This document shows positions 53,901-64,000 of a DNA stretch of 64,000 nucleotides, one piece after another (within the stretch, counting starts at the first letter, position 1; every line of letters begins with the position of its first letter). A program made the position numbers and the translations under genes. Below the pieces are notes generated by a model that was not told the origin of the DNA, made no database searches, and saw only the letters and a list, made by a program, of their open reading frames with translations. The DNA comes from Ditylenchus dipsaci. Lineage: Eukaryota > Nematoda > Chromadorea > Rhabditida > Anguinidae. The DNA lies in the NCBI GenBank assembly GCA_004194705.1, contig SADC01001390.1, forward strand, positions 67,501 to 131,500, written 5' to 3'.

Positions 53901-56900
53901 TGGTTTTATCATTTATTTTTCCAAATTACGCTATATTAGCGGAGATATAGGGTCAATTTGCTTACTAAAACATGTCAATTTTTATAAAAACTAGTTTTCT
54001 CCCTCAATACGTGTTTTTTTTTAAACCAAAGATACCATCAGAAAGCTGGATTAAAATGGTTTATTTCTATATAACAGATTTGTTTTTTCATAGAATTTCA
54101 CAAAGATATGGTCAAAAGAAGTTGGCGAGCTGACTCTTCCAAACGGCAATTCGAACTTCTTTTTGTTCAAACTCTTTGAATTTCTGATGAAATTGGGTAA
54201 TTTTTTTACCAATCGATAGAGTGATTCTTGGGCAATCCATTGATATAAAAATAGCTCATATATGACACACATAAGCATGGGTTACAAACAAGAATAAAAA
54301 GTTGAGAAAATGTGAGAAAATAACCAAAAATTTAATCGTGTTCGAATTTTTCGTCTTGACAAGAAAAATGTCGATTTCGCCTTTCAACTTGGTTGACACG
54401 CCGTGAACGTTTGAAGGTGATTGGGATCACTGATTGCAAATTTGTCGCTAATTAGTCAACTTGCCCTTGCACATTGGTCAAACAAGCCAAAATAACTAGC
54501 GCACCACCACGTGGGGTCGAACCTGCGACCCATTTTGGAGCATCAAAAAACTAACGCTTAACCACTGCCCACTGATGTTGAATTCTGCAACCTAAACCGA
54601 TTCACGGCCCACCCTTTTTGAACAGGTTCACATATAATTTTAAATTTTCAGGCTAAAAAACAACGCAAAATAGAATAAAATAAACAAGAAATCTAAATTA
54701 CACTCGGATAAGAATTTCGCGTCATCTACTCAAAAATGCAGCCTTTTTGCGCTGAACTTTTGATAATTATCAATAATACGTAGTCATGATTGCAAGTCGG
54801 AAATAGATTTTTAACGAATAAATTAATTTCTTTTTAACTATAAAAAATTAGACACTTTGGTTTTTAAACTTTTTCTAACAGGTGCTAAAAGTCATACTTT
54901 TCAAGTTGAAAACGGAAATTTGATTTTTTTACAAATTTTACGTACTAATTGGTCTGAGCTTAATGTTCAACAACTATTTTTTTCTTTAGTATTTTCAAAA
55001 AAAAAATTGAGTAATTTGTGGAAACAAATTGTGTTCTTGATAACTGTAATTTTTGGTCTTTTTGACTAACAGATTAGCGAGGAAGAAAGCATGTTTTTGT
55101 TCATTTCTAAATTGGACAATTAATTGCTTGCTACTACTTTTTAATCTTTGAGGTCTTTAACACTCTATTTGTTTGCAAAGTGCAATAAAAACAAAAATAA
55201 TTACTTTTTCATTACTTGATTGCGCATGCACTCAAAATAAGTCAATCTTTGATACAATTTAGGTGGACGAGTAATAATTAATTTGCGTTCTTTTCAACTT
55301 CTATGAACAAAAAATTTGATGAAAGCCGAATTTTATAGGTTTTTATTTATTTTTAATCTAAATATGATTTGGACCTTATTGGAAGATAATTCCCCTTCTA
55401 CCTTCCTATCATTTTTTCGACTGTTACACCGCTTTTCTTTCTAGAAAAAATCCTTTAAATAAGTTTTTGAACAAGACTATTACTTGTCTCATAGATAACC
55501 CTAACTTTTTGGCCCGGGTTAATATGCTTGACATAAGGGGCTTTGAGGCATGGGTTGAGATGTTCTCACAAGAATACTTGTGACATAAATCAGACCCCAA
55601 TTCTCAAGTCTGCGTTTTATTAAAGCATTTACGGCAAGCTGTTTACTGCCTTTCTACAATGTTCAAAAACCTACTATTTTGGAAGCTTTTCTAGTCAGAT
55701 TTCCACAAGAAGAGTGGAGTTTTCGCTGAGCCATTGGTGCTTTCACAGTGCTACTTGATATCTATCTACAAAAGCTAGTGGAGTAGCATTTTCGGTTAAG
55801 GACACATTTGGTGTTGGAAGCAAGGAGGTTTGAAGACCTAGAGGGATAAGGCCTTGGCTTGTGCCTTGTCCTCCAAATATGTTCTGTTGACCATGCAGAC
55901 CATCGCCATGTTTATATTGCTTAAAAATAAATTTTGTAATGTTTATTTTTGCAACTACTTTTATTTTAGTTACCTGCGCATAAGGCCTTCTATAGACAAC
56001 GCTAGGGCCAGTGCTATCACAATTCGTAGCCGAATGCTTGAGCTGGACCATAAAGAACATTTTTCTAGTGGCTGGATTGGCTGCTTTTTGGAGGTGGCTT
56101 CAGTTGATGAAGCGGTGACCACCATCTCTTGGTGTTGATGCAATCCAGCCGACTCAGGCGGCTTAGCTTTTAATAGTTGCGCTACAGTTTCTATAAAGAT
56201 ATAAACTATAGAGAATACAATATAACAAGCAAACCATTTTATTCAGGTTCTCCCTACCTTTACGGGGCCATATTTTTTGCCTTGGTCCTATGTTTTTTTT
56301 TGTTTTGAAAAATGCCTTGGTCCCCCTGCTGTTTGGAAGGTGATCATGTTAACCACAATCACCCTGGTCAGCATCGTCAAAATACTAATACAGCTATAAT
56401 GGACGAGGGGGCCAAGGCAAAAAATGTGCCCACAAAGGTAAATAAAGCCCAAATATAGCAAGCAAAACATTTTATTTCAAGTTTTCAATAGGTTTGTTGA
56501 TTTAGGCTTTTTCGATTTGGGCCTTTCCAGGTTTGACTTTCTGCTCAGTACAGCAAAAATAAAATATTTTGAAAATAGAGGTAAAAATGTGTGTTTACTC
56601 TATTGCAATTGAGATCTTTTTGAGATCGATTTGACAAAAGCAAGTTATCATCTGAAAATCGATGCAGCAATAAACAGAAAACAGGGTATTGCGCAAAATA
56701 ATACCTAAAAAATCAGTAACTTTTATTAAAAACCTAACTAGCAGTATATTTTGCTTCTAAATTGTATCAGGCACCAATTAATCAAACAAGCAAAACAATA
56801 AAAATTATTGATCATAAAAAAATATTTTACAAAATTTCAAGCATCTCTACTCCCACCAAAAACAAAACAGGCAACATAGATTCCAGTCATAGATAATAAT

Positions 56901-59900
56901 ATAAAAAGAAAAAAGACCAAATTTTGAACAACAAGAAAAAACATTAGAGAAAGTTAGTAAAGAAAATTTAGAGGGTCAAAATCTTTTCTTTTTCCACCAC
57001 TAGTTGGCCAGAGTGCATTATTATTTGTATTAGTAAGGAAGAGATAGAAACAGAGCACCTAGCTGGCTGACTGGGTGGGTAGTGTGTGATAGAGCTGAGG
57101 ACATGTGAAAAGAAAACAAATAAATAGCGCCACCCCTGCCAACATACTCCTGATCCTTGAACACTTAAATTTTTGCTTGCCTTAGCTCTTTTCCTAGTTT
57201 TTTGGCTACTAGGCTAGTTGGGCAGACATGTGCCTTTTTTAAAGGTTGCCTTGGGTGGGCTGTGTCACTGTTCTTCACACATCACTAAGACAGCAAACAG
57301 CAAAGACCACGCTGCATGTTTTTGGGCACTTTTTTGTGTTTTCCTGCTTTTCTACTTTTTGGGCCTACCGCGGCACTTGTTTACTTGGGGGGGGGGGGCT
57401 TTTTTGGTCAACTATGAATAGTGTTTAGACGTCTTCTAAGTAATTTTTATACGCTAAAAATGATGAAAAAGTTGTTTCCCAACATTTTCCGTACTAAAAA
57501 GTTAGGATTTCGAGAAAATTTTGGTTACCATAAGTTGACCAATTGCCTTGGTCCCCCAAGCAAATTCACCAAAAGGGTACCTGGATATCCCTAAAAATAC
57601 CGAAAAGTTGGGATTCGAACATAGTTTTGTTAGCTGGGGCCTACCGCATAAAGAAACTCTGGTATGCATACATTTTTATGCATCCAGAGTCACTTTCGAG
57701 TGATTTGCGTCTAAGGAATACATATAGAGACATTTTTGCCAAGCTCCAGTGACCAAAACGTGGTAGGATACCTTAATACCCGATATTTTAGCTTGGGGAC
57801 CAAGGCAATCAGTCAACTTATGGTGACCAGAATTTTTTTAAAAACGCATTTTTTAGTGCGGAAACTGTTTGGAAACTACTTTTTTTATCGGTTTTAGCGT
57901 ATGAAAGTTACTTAGACACTATTCATAGTTGACCAAAAAGGCCCACCAAGTAAACAATTTCCCCTACCGCATAAATAAACTATTTTAAGCATACGTTTTC
58001 ATGCATCCAGAGTCACTTTCGGCAGATTTTTGTCTAAGGTATGTGGATGTGTGCGTCTCAAGTCCAAGCCCTCAAGTTCGGTGGGTTAGAAATTCGCGCA
58101 CAGAATTACATGCGACATGATTCCAAGCAAGGCACATGATCATAAAATGCATATAGAGCAGGGCATCGAAATGAACTTTTCAAAAGAGATCTACTTTTTT
58201 ATTAGGACCCGAAATCTTTTTTATTTCTGAGGTTTTACATCAAAATTTTTGGTGCTTAAATATTAATAAGCAGCGAAAAAATGCCATCTTTTGACGGAAA
58301 ATGACTAATTTATACTTTTTTTAGGCCGAACATAATTTTTTCCAAAATTTTGAAATCGCCGCCCTGGTGTAGATTCTCTTTTTGCCCAGCTGCGGCCAGA
58401 AAAATGTGATTCAGTCTAATTTTAAAAGAAGTATATCAAGTAAATAATGTAATATTTAATACACAACAATCTAAAAAAAAATATTCAAAAGCTGTTGCAG
58501 GTCTCCCATAAATTTAAGATTAAATGTTTTTATTCTAGTCCCAAAGTCCCATATTATGACACATTTTTTTTTAATTATTAATAAAGCTTTGTATTTTAAA
58601 AAAAAATAATTCTAGTTTATTAAAAAAAATTTTACATTTTGTATTAAAATTGGTCGAAGATTAGTCAACTATATACATGTACACTGAACAGCTTCTATTA
58701 TTATTTTTTGCATTTCAAAAACATATAAAAAAATTAAATATCTTTTGGTTTCAATGAACAAGTAATACTAAACACACACACGTGCATTGAAGTAGTGGCT
58801 AAATCTATTTTCATGTCTGCGCAATAGTTTTTTAGTTTTATTATTGAATTCCTCTCTACTAGTAATAAAATGAATTCTATTCAAGCTTATAAAAAGCACA
58901 CAGGTAGTCCAACGATTAATACAGTCGACTCCCTCTATAACGAACACCATGGGACCGGTCTTGGGTGTTCGTTATGGAGGGAGTCTGTTGTAGATTCCTT
59001 ATTTAGGGCAAATCCAAACAAACAAAAATCGTTCGTTATAGAGGGATACGTTATAGAGGGAGTCAACTGTAGCGGAGTCAACTGTGTAATTTTTTTGTAC
59101 ATATTATATTTCATCAATATCACCATCCATATCCAATATCACCATTCATCACCATATATTTCATCAATATATTAAACATTTAAACATTGTGTGTGCGTGG
59201 TGACAAATTTGAAAAATTTGCGTGAGTAGCCTCTTACATCATCGATTTCCTTAGGAAAATCGATAACAGTAGTTAAGCTACCTAGGAGCTACCTGACATT
59301 AGATAAAACCAAAATTTTTTTTATTTAAAAGACAACCAATGAAATACGACCACAATTTTCAATTCAAAAGTTAAAAAAAAACTTTTTAAATAGTGGTGCA
59401 ATAATTTTGTGTGACCCTGTGGTTCAAAATGCATTTATTTAAACATTTTGAACATAAAGTTTTGCAAAATTGGTTTTCTGTTGCTTGTTTTTTGTATACT
59501 TGCAAATTTTTTGAAACTTTTTTTATAAAGAAAGTTATTTTTTATAATAAATCGAATAGTCTGCGTGCATGATTTGCATGGTGGCCCAAGAAATTCACTC
59601 GATTTTAACGGATATGGACAAAATTTGCTCGAACAAAATTTGCTCGGCCATAATTTGCTCAGGCCTTAGTTGTATCGCATGGGGGATTAGCTAGGTAAAT
59701 GATTTTTTGTGACGAAAATTCCTAAATTTTATAGCTTTTCTTCTGAAATATTTTAAGAACGGCTGTAAGAACAGAATTTTAAAATCTCAAAAGAGCGTTT
59801 TAAATCGGGAAAATTTCTAGAACCACCTTGTATAAGCATTTTTTAAATTTTTTACATTTAGGTCAGTAGTATAATAACTTTTGAAAACAAGCATTTATAA

Positions 59901-60269
59901 AAAGCATGTGAAAAAACATATGAAAAAACCATGTTTTTCTCTTTTGAAAATACTAACTACAAAAAATAGCTTAAGCATTTTAAATTAATAGTTTTAAAAA
60001 TAAACACAAAACTACCACAAAAATTTCATTCGTCAGAAAACTTAGCACAACAAAGTCCACCCACATTGGCAGTTAGAACAACTATTAGGAAAGTAGACGA
60101 GTAGAAAACAAATAAGTGTTCAATGCTCAGAACAAAAAAGTCGTGCAAAACAAAAAGCATATTTCCATTGCACTAGTCACTAACACAAAAGAGTGAAAAA
60201 ACAGCTAAGAGGAAAGAATGTCACTCGAATAGAAATATTTTTCCACTTACCTGAAATACCACTCATCAT
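47928..60269 (-). CDS. SLC17-type organic anion / vesicular transporter
   Basis: Twelve-TM MFS transporter of the SLC17 family (sialin, vesicular glutamate and Na-phosphate group). Exons from start to stop: 60251-60269, 55974-56190, 55755-55919, 53319-53367, 53198-53280, about 53100-53145, 50560-50646, 50432-50504, 50317-50339, 50184-50270, 49787-49925, 49595-49736, 48951-49083, 48777-48930, 48623-48725, 48479-48566, 47928-48205. Family signatures in order: RSNINMAMVCMVN after TM1; LLPGSYLIDSLGVRNV; VRFLMGCGQGILVPC; SEKSTAIAIATTGNQ; FVSDSPAQARSL; LPSYYHRFLRMDIS, NGLMSALPF; IAPRYTSS; GSASIQEWA. The first loop has several N-glycosylation sequons. The usual HG of the YPACHG motif reads MN, so substrate is open. 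Frame breaks occur at about 55875, 50184, 49844 and 49705-49713. The donor of the 53100 exon is not resolved. The C-tail is about 65 residues longer than usual. Confidence 0.85.
50700..50841. mobile_element. TACCGTATTTTCTTTAAT MITE, complete; second copy abuts
   Basis: TACCGTATTTTCTTTAATAA, TGACCCGGGTCATT opens; GTCATTATTAGAGAAAATAC, GGTA closes. Another left end TACCGTATTTCCTCTAATTT starts at 50845, so two family members lie head to tail. In an intron of the SLC17-type gene. Confidence 0.85.
51055..52505. mobile_element. Composite element with ends made of GGACAATTCGCCTCC words
   Basis: Left end holds three words (GGACAATTCGCCTCC, TGACAATTCGCCTCC, GGACAATGCGCCTCC; 51061-51110). The right end has four in reverse (52440-52500). 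Inside, a second word group (CCAAGTGGACACTCAT, ACCACTTGGTTT) leads to a hairpin at 51700-51910. The hairpin is homologous to the one in 42780-44177, followed by GTATGGATCAGTTCGTTGTG words. It sits in the 2.4-kb intron between 50646 and 53100. No transposase. Confidence 0.78.
52705..52860. repeat. GATAATCCCGCGACG word array
   Basis: Seven to eight degenerate copies of a 15-17 nt word (GGATAATCCAGCGACG, GGATAATCCCGCGACA, GATAATTCCGCGACG). Probably one end of a word-array transposon; the other end was not found. Confidence 0.7.
53639..54405. mobile_element. Element with CACGG.GTGTCAA inverted ends
   Basis: Left CACGGTGTGTCAAACACGCC, GAAAGGCGAAATCGAC; right GTCGATTTCGCCTTTCAACT, TGGTTGACACGCCGTG. 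The TIR is about 40 nt with a few mismatches. A CGTACTCATTTGCGCGCAAA, TGAGTACG palindrome lies at 53739-53769 with GTTCAAACGA flanks. The GCCTAGGGTCAGACACTTTT word links it to 39210 and 9450. In the intron 53368-55754 of the SLC17-type gene. Confidence 0.7.
54490..54590 (-). pseudogene. tRNA-like sequence
   Basis: Reverse strand GGGCAGTGGTTAAGCGTTAG resembles an A box and CGCAGGTTCGACCCCACG a B box. The region between can be read as a long variable arm but the anticodon stem is not convincing. tRNA-derived SINE or pseudo-tRNA. Confidence 0.4.
56285..56425. mobile_element. CCTTGGTCCCCCTG palindromic fragment
   Basis: ATGCCTTGGTCCCCCTGCTG, GAAGGTGATCATGTTAACCA match the arms of the palindrome at 36600-36730. 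GAGGGGGCCAAGGCAAAA closes it. Confidence 0.6.
56426..57360. other. Intron sequence of the SLC17-type gene
   Basis: Part of the 4-kb first intron. Nothing recognisable apart from AT-rich low-complexity sequence. Confidence 0.4.
57361..57972. mobile_element. Inverted-repeat element, arms about 90 nt
   Basis: GTTTACTTGGGGG, TTTTTTGGTCAACTATGAAT, AGTGTTTAGAC at the left matches the reverse of ACTATTCATAGTTGACCAAA, AAGGCCCACCAAGTAAACAA at the right. Inside, ATTGCCTTGGTCCCCC and GGGGACCAAGGCAAT form an inner palindrome. CCTACCGCATAAA..GCATCCAGAGTCACTTTCG is directly repeated at 57640-57700 and 57964-58021. Confidence 0.75.
58920..59071. mobile_element. Pogo-like MITE with ATAACGAACACC words
   Basis: TACAGTCGACTCCCTCTATA opens and TATAGAGGGAGTCAACTGTA closes, TA borders. 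TATAACGAACACCATGGGAC and, in reverse, GGTGTTCGTTATGGAGGGAG pair internally. In the first intron of the SLC17-type gene. Confidence 0.87.
59600..59670. repeat. ACAAAATTTGCTCG word array
   Basis: Four copies of a roughly 15-nt word (GGACAAAATTTGCTCG, AACAAAATTTGCTCGG, CCATAATTTGCTCAGG, with a degenerate one before). Same style as the other word-array ends; no partner seen. Confidence 0.6.
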
Positions 60270-60375
60270 ACAAATTTGAGTTAGGCGGTAATAGAATTTA
60301 GTGCACTAGTTAAATGGTTTTTAAAATGTATAAAAACGAAATTTTTGAAGAAAGGCTTATTCCTTTGAAATTCAA

Positions 60376-61160
60376 ATACAGTTGGGTTTTTTATATAGTG
60401 TGATTCAAGGGACCGGCAAAAACAGCGCACTATATGGAGTCCGCACTATAGAGAACATATTTCGATCTAAGTTACTGTTTGCGCACTATATAGAGAGGCA
60501 GTCTATAACATAACTTTTACTCAGACATAACAACAACAAAGACAATCATCTAACGGTCAGAATCAACCGCCGCCAATTGAGAGTTCTTGCGCTCGAGATG
60601 AACGCAAAAAGAAATGAAAAATTGTGAATTATGATCACGGGAACTTGCAGGGGCCCTTATTTCTTGGTTGCTTGGGGTCTAGATGAGCACATTCACATTC
60701 AATCACTCGAAAAGGACTCTGCATGCATAATAAGAATACGCATACCAGAGCGTCTTTATACGGTGGACCCAGCTAACAAAACTATGTTCAAATATCATCC
60801 TTTTGGGTATTTTTAGGGTTGTCGAGCCTTCGGAATTATAAGCGCACTATATAGAGATTCGCACTACAGTCTACTCTCGTTAAACTGGCACTCCAATAAA
60901 CTGGCACCCTCGATAAACTGGCACTTTGAAAAAGCCCTATTTGGCTGGCCGACAGAGAAATTAGGCAAAGTAACATCCACTAAACTGGCACCCCCGATAA
61001 ACTGGCACCCCAGGCTGGTCCCAGGGGTGCCAGTTTATCGAGAGTAGACTGTATATAGAACCGCACTATATAGAAACCCAGTTTTGCCTTACTTGCTTGC
61101 ACACTAACCAAATCGAATCCATGAGCGCACTATAAAAAGGTTTGCACTATATAGAGACTC
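60376..61160. mobile_element. GCGCACTATATAGAGA-word element with nested MITE
   Basis: Begins TACAGTTGGGTTTTTTATAT. Words AGCGCACTATATGGAG, CCGCACTATAGAGA, GCGCACTATATAGAGAG, GCACTATATAGAGACTC recur to 61160. Nested at 60865-61053 is a complete MITE TACAGTCTACTCTCGTTAAA..CGAGAGTAGACTGTA with TAAACTGGCACC words and GGTCCCAGGGGTGCC. Confidence 0.75.
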
Positions 61161-62858
61161 CAAAGTAACGCCTTTCTGGTATTGTGTTTTTGGTCCACTT
61201 TTTGCAGTCCGCTCTTTAGCAAATTACCACTTACTTTTTAGCTCATCTTACTGGCTACAAATTGGGTGATGACTTGCCTAAGAGTGCACTGTGAAAAATG
61301 TGTCAAAAACACAGCGTCAATAACACGATTTTAAACGAGAAGGGGAGGGGGTGGTTAGCTCATGAGAATAATTACGGTACCCACCGGAAAGTTCGTTCTC
61401 GCCAAAGGTTCGATACTTTTTAAACTTTTTATAGGTTTTTTGTCAATTCTGATCTGACACTTCTTTAACCTCTTTTCAAGCTTTTTTTTGTCAATTCTGA
61501 CCATACAGTCTAATCTGAAATATCGCAAGGATTTTGATTTCGTCGGACGTCTTTGAGAAACACGATAACTTTGATATTTACACCAGCAAGAGTCAAGCCT
61601 TTTTAGGATTTAGGGGTATGGTGTATCGAGATTTGCGGCTGTAAATAGCAAAAATACGTGCTTTTTTTTAACGATCGGCAAAATCTTAGCCCTCGCGACA
61701 TTTCGGACTAGTATCTCAGATTAGAATTGAAAAAAGAGTTTAAAAATAAGGTTGAAAAAGACAAACCTGGGCAAAAACGAACTCCTGGGAGGTATGTTAC
61801 ATCGAGACTTGACTGGATTGTATGGTCTTAAATATTATTATAAAATTCTCAAATTTGTAAACATCATTAGTCATTGAAGAAAGAAAATAAAAACAGCTTT
61901 AGTGTTTAGATATCAACAAAGTAATAAGTAGCTGATAGATAAAATTAACTTTTTTTATACCAAAGCTCCGCATCACAGAATGATTATGACACTAAAAGAG
62001 TCTTTTTATTGAAATTAACTTTTACTGTGGGCTGAGATGTAGGTCCTCAAAGTCGAAGGGGTCGGCTTACTAGCGAGGGGGTCTTATTAGAGGAAATACG
62101 GTAAGTAATAAAATTTCACCAAAACAAAAAGTCTTGGCTTTATGCTTACTTAAAACAGACAAAGTAAGTTAATTTCTGAAAAAAATTATATGGAAATATT
62201 TGATGATTTATTTTGTCATTCAGCTATAAAAAATTCATGTGAAATCGATTTATAGCTGTATTAAAATATATACAAACACAATTAACTCAATTTCCTTGAA
62301 AAAGAGGTCATTGACGTGAGCGCTGTGACACTTGCCAACAATGCTAGGAAGAGAGGAAGAGACTGTTTTAAATTTGTGTTTGATCGAGTCTCCTGCTCCT
62401 CAATTCCTCCCTCTTTTTTCTATTTCTGTCTGGTGGTAAGTGGAAGAGAAAGAGTTAAAGAGCAGAAATATTGGCCATTTACTATTCTTGATTAGAGGTC
62501 TTTGAAATTAATTGCATAACACTGATGTTTTCTTGCTTCCGTGGTCAAAAGGGTGGCAATATCTATTTATTATGTGTTTTAGGTAGAAAAAAATAAATTT
62601 GTAAGGCTAAATATATGGTTTGTGAACATGAAAAGGTCAAATTAGTTCTGTCTGGTGACACTTTATAGTCTCATTAATCAAGAAGAAACATTAGAAACTA
62701 GATGATCAGCTTAGGAGACCAAGGCATCTGAAAATAAAATTGTTGTAGTTGAGCTCAGAGGACCCCATAATTTTTTGTATTTAGCACATCGACAAACATG
62801 AAAAATTGTTAAGGGCAAATAAGAATATTTGAACTTCAAAAGCGAAACTTCGAAGAGA
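61161..62858. other. Gene-free repeat region
   Basis: Holds a copy of the CTCATCT.ACTGGCTACAAA palindrome (61165-61330). A diverged element with GTTCGTTCTCGCCAAAGG / GGGCAAAAACGAACTCC ends lies at about 61393-61790. A right end of the TACCGT family closes at 62103 (TATTAGAGGAAATACGGTA). No gene. Confidence 0.5.
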
Positions 62859-63161
62859 GCCCTATCCTTTAAAAGGAGGAAGTTTTTTTTCGCCTTAGTC
62901 TCCTTTTGGTTTTTTTTATTATTTTGAGCTTTAGGCTTAGGCAAGGGTTGGCCAGCGTATGTTAGGAGACTTAGACTCCTCTTTCACATTGTCACATAAA
63001 ACTCAATCGGATTCTTATTAAATTTAATGCAGCCCCGAATCGGCTACCTGTTTGAGTTCACTCTAAGATATGCTGGCCAAGCTTTGCCTAAACCTAAGGC
63101 TTAAAATCACAAAATCCAAGAATGAGACCAAGGCAACTCGTCCCCTTTGTTGGATAAGGCC
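62859..63161. mobile_element. AGGCTTAGGC palindromic MITE
   Basis: AGCCCTATCCTTTAAAAGG opens, CCTTTGTTGGATAAGGCC closes. GCTTTAGGCTTAGGCAAGGG, TTGGCCAGCGTATGTTAGG pairs with ATATGCTGGCCAAGCTTTGC, CTAAACCTAAGGC. Confidence 0.8.
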
Positions 63162-63754
63162 GTTCAAATGGTTCCCTTATCAAAAACAATATTATTTTGT
63201 GATTGGAAGGATATGCTTTGTCGTAACTTATGATATTTTTGACCATAAATACGGTCAACGATAATTTGCTATGCACCCTGCATAACTATGCCTAACTTGG
63301 TTTTCGGTGGTACAAAAAATTTATTATTGCCATAACACAAACAAGAAATATAACTTTTGTTCTTTTTTATCACAGAGTCCAGTTTTCGTTAGGTTTTTTA
63401 AATAAAATAAGTTCAATATTTTGCTTGCGAGCACAAACAAAAACAAATATGTTTACAGCAAAATGGAAACAAAATTCATAAATTATAGATGACAATAAAA
63501 CCTTTCTTGTTATCTTAAAAATCGAAGACTAATAAGTGCAATAAAATTATTGCAGTAAAACTTTGAAACAACATATACAACTAATAGATCACTATAAGAA
63601 AATTAAAAACTTTAATTTTTTTGGCCTACATAGTTCGTCAAAAACATTCGGAAAACGTGACCAATGAATAAAAAAGGGTTCAGTCATAAGTTAAATTTTA
63701 TATTGAAAATTGAATATTTTTTCTTATTTTATTTTTTCCTTGGTGCATCCTATG

Positions 63755-63901
63755 TAGGGTTGGTTGAATGGTAATTACCCGGGTAATTACCCGGAAAAAT
63801 ACTTTTCCGGCCTTATTTCTCGGTAATTACTTGGGTAATTACCCGGTAATTACCCGGGTAATTACCCGGAAAGTATTTCTCCGGAGAATTACCCAACCCT
63901 A
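63755..63901. mobile_element. hAT-type MITE made of GGTAATTACCCGG words
   Basis: TIR TAGGGTTGG / CCAACCCTA is perfect. It is flanked by a perfect 8-bp duplication ATCCTATG (63747-63754 and 63902-63909). Nearly the whole 147-nt body is palindromic GGTAATTACCCGGG words interrupted by AAATACTTTTCCGG and its reverse. Confidence 0.92.
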
Positions 63902-64000
63902 ATCCTATGACTCAAAAGTTAACAAAAAAAAACATTGCAAAGCTTAGTCACCTTTATTAATTTTTTTCATCCTTTTGATTACTTTCAAGAATAATTCCAG

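Noticed and set aside
55854..56138. 94-codon plus-strand frame
   Set aside because: It is the antisense of exons 2-3 of the SLC17-type gene.

Overview
This is an AT-rich eukaryotic nuclear segment with spliced protein genes. The families present (SLC5 sodium symporters, an SLC17 anion transporter, a YY1/Pleiohomeotic zinc-finger protein and a rhodopsin-type GPCR exon) point to an animal, most likely an invertebrate with short introns. Where no transposon has landed, introns are mostly about 45-60 nt. I could not fix the phylum. Possible spliced-leader acceptors just upstream of three start codons would fit several small invertebrate groups.

Layout: 1-26 kb is almost gene-free. It holds one unrecognised coding remnant (5 kb), one GPCR exon (10.3 kb, minus strand), a 5S rRNA-derived pseudogene (7.3 kb), a 51-53 nt minisatellite (3.6-4.1 kb) and many small inverted-repeat transposons. 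From 26.2 to 41.3 kb there are two tandem SLC5 genes on the plus strand, reconstructed exon by exon. The first has 16 exons and one 1-nt frame break. The second has 18 exons and codes for about 595 residues. A YY1/PHO-type gene follows 0.4 kb downstream (41.65-47.2 kb, plus). It is met tail-to-tail by an SLC17-type gene on the minus strand (47.9-60.3 kb), whose introns are swollen by nested elements. 60.3-64 kb is again repeats only.

The genes show no shared pathway. The close SLC5-SLC5-YY1 spacing and the acceptor-like AG before each ATG could mean co-transcription with trans-splicing, but that is inference.

Two features stand out. First, every reconstructed gene shows single-base losses, mostly in or beside short homopolymers, at places where the protein family demands continuity. 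This looks more like unpolished long-read assembly than four independent pseudogenes. Second, the intergenic and intronic DNA is packed with transposon-like elements whose ends, or whole bodies, are arrays of a short degenerate 'word'. Each family has its own word (ATTGGT, GGTAATTACCCGG, GACAATTCGCCTCC, AAACCGTTTG, GCGGACG, ATCCGA and others). Two of them show perfect 8-bp target duplications typical of hAT transposons. All structure calls here were made by eye; no alignment or database search was run.
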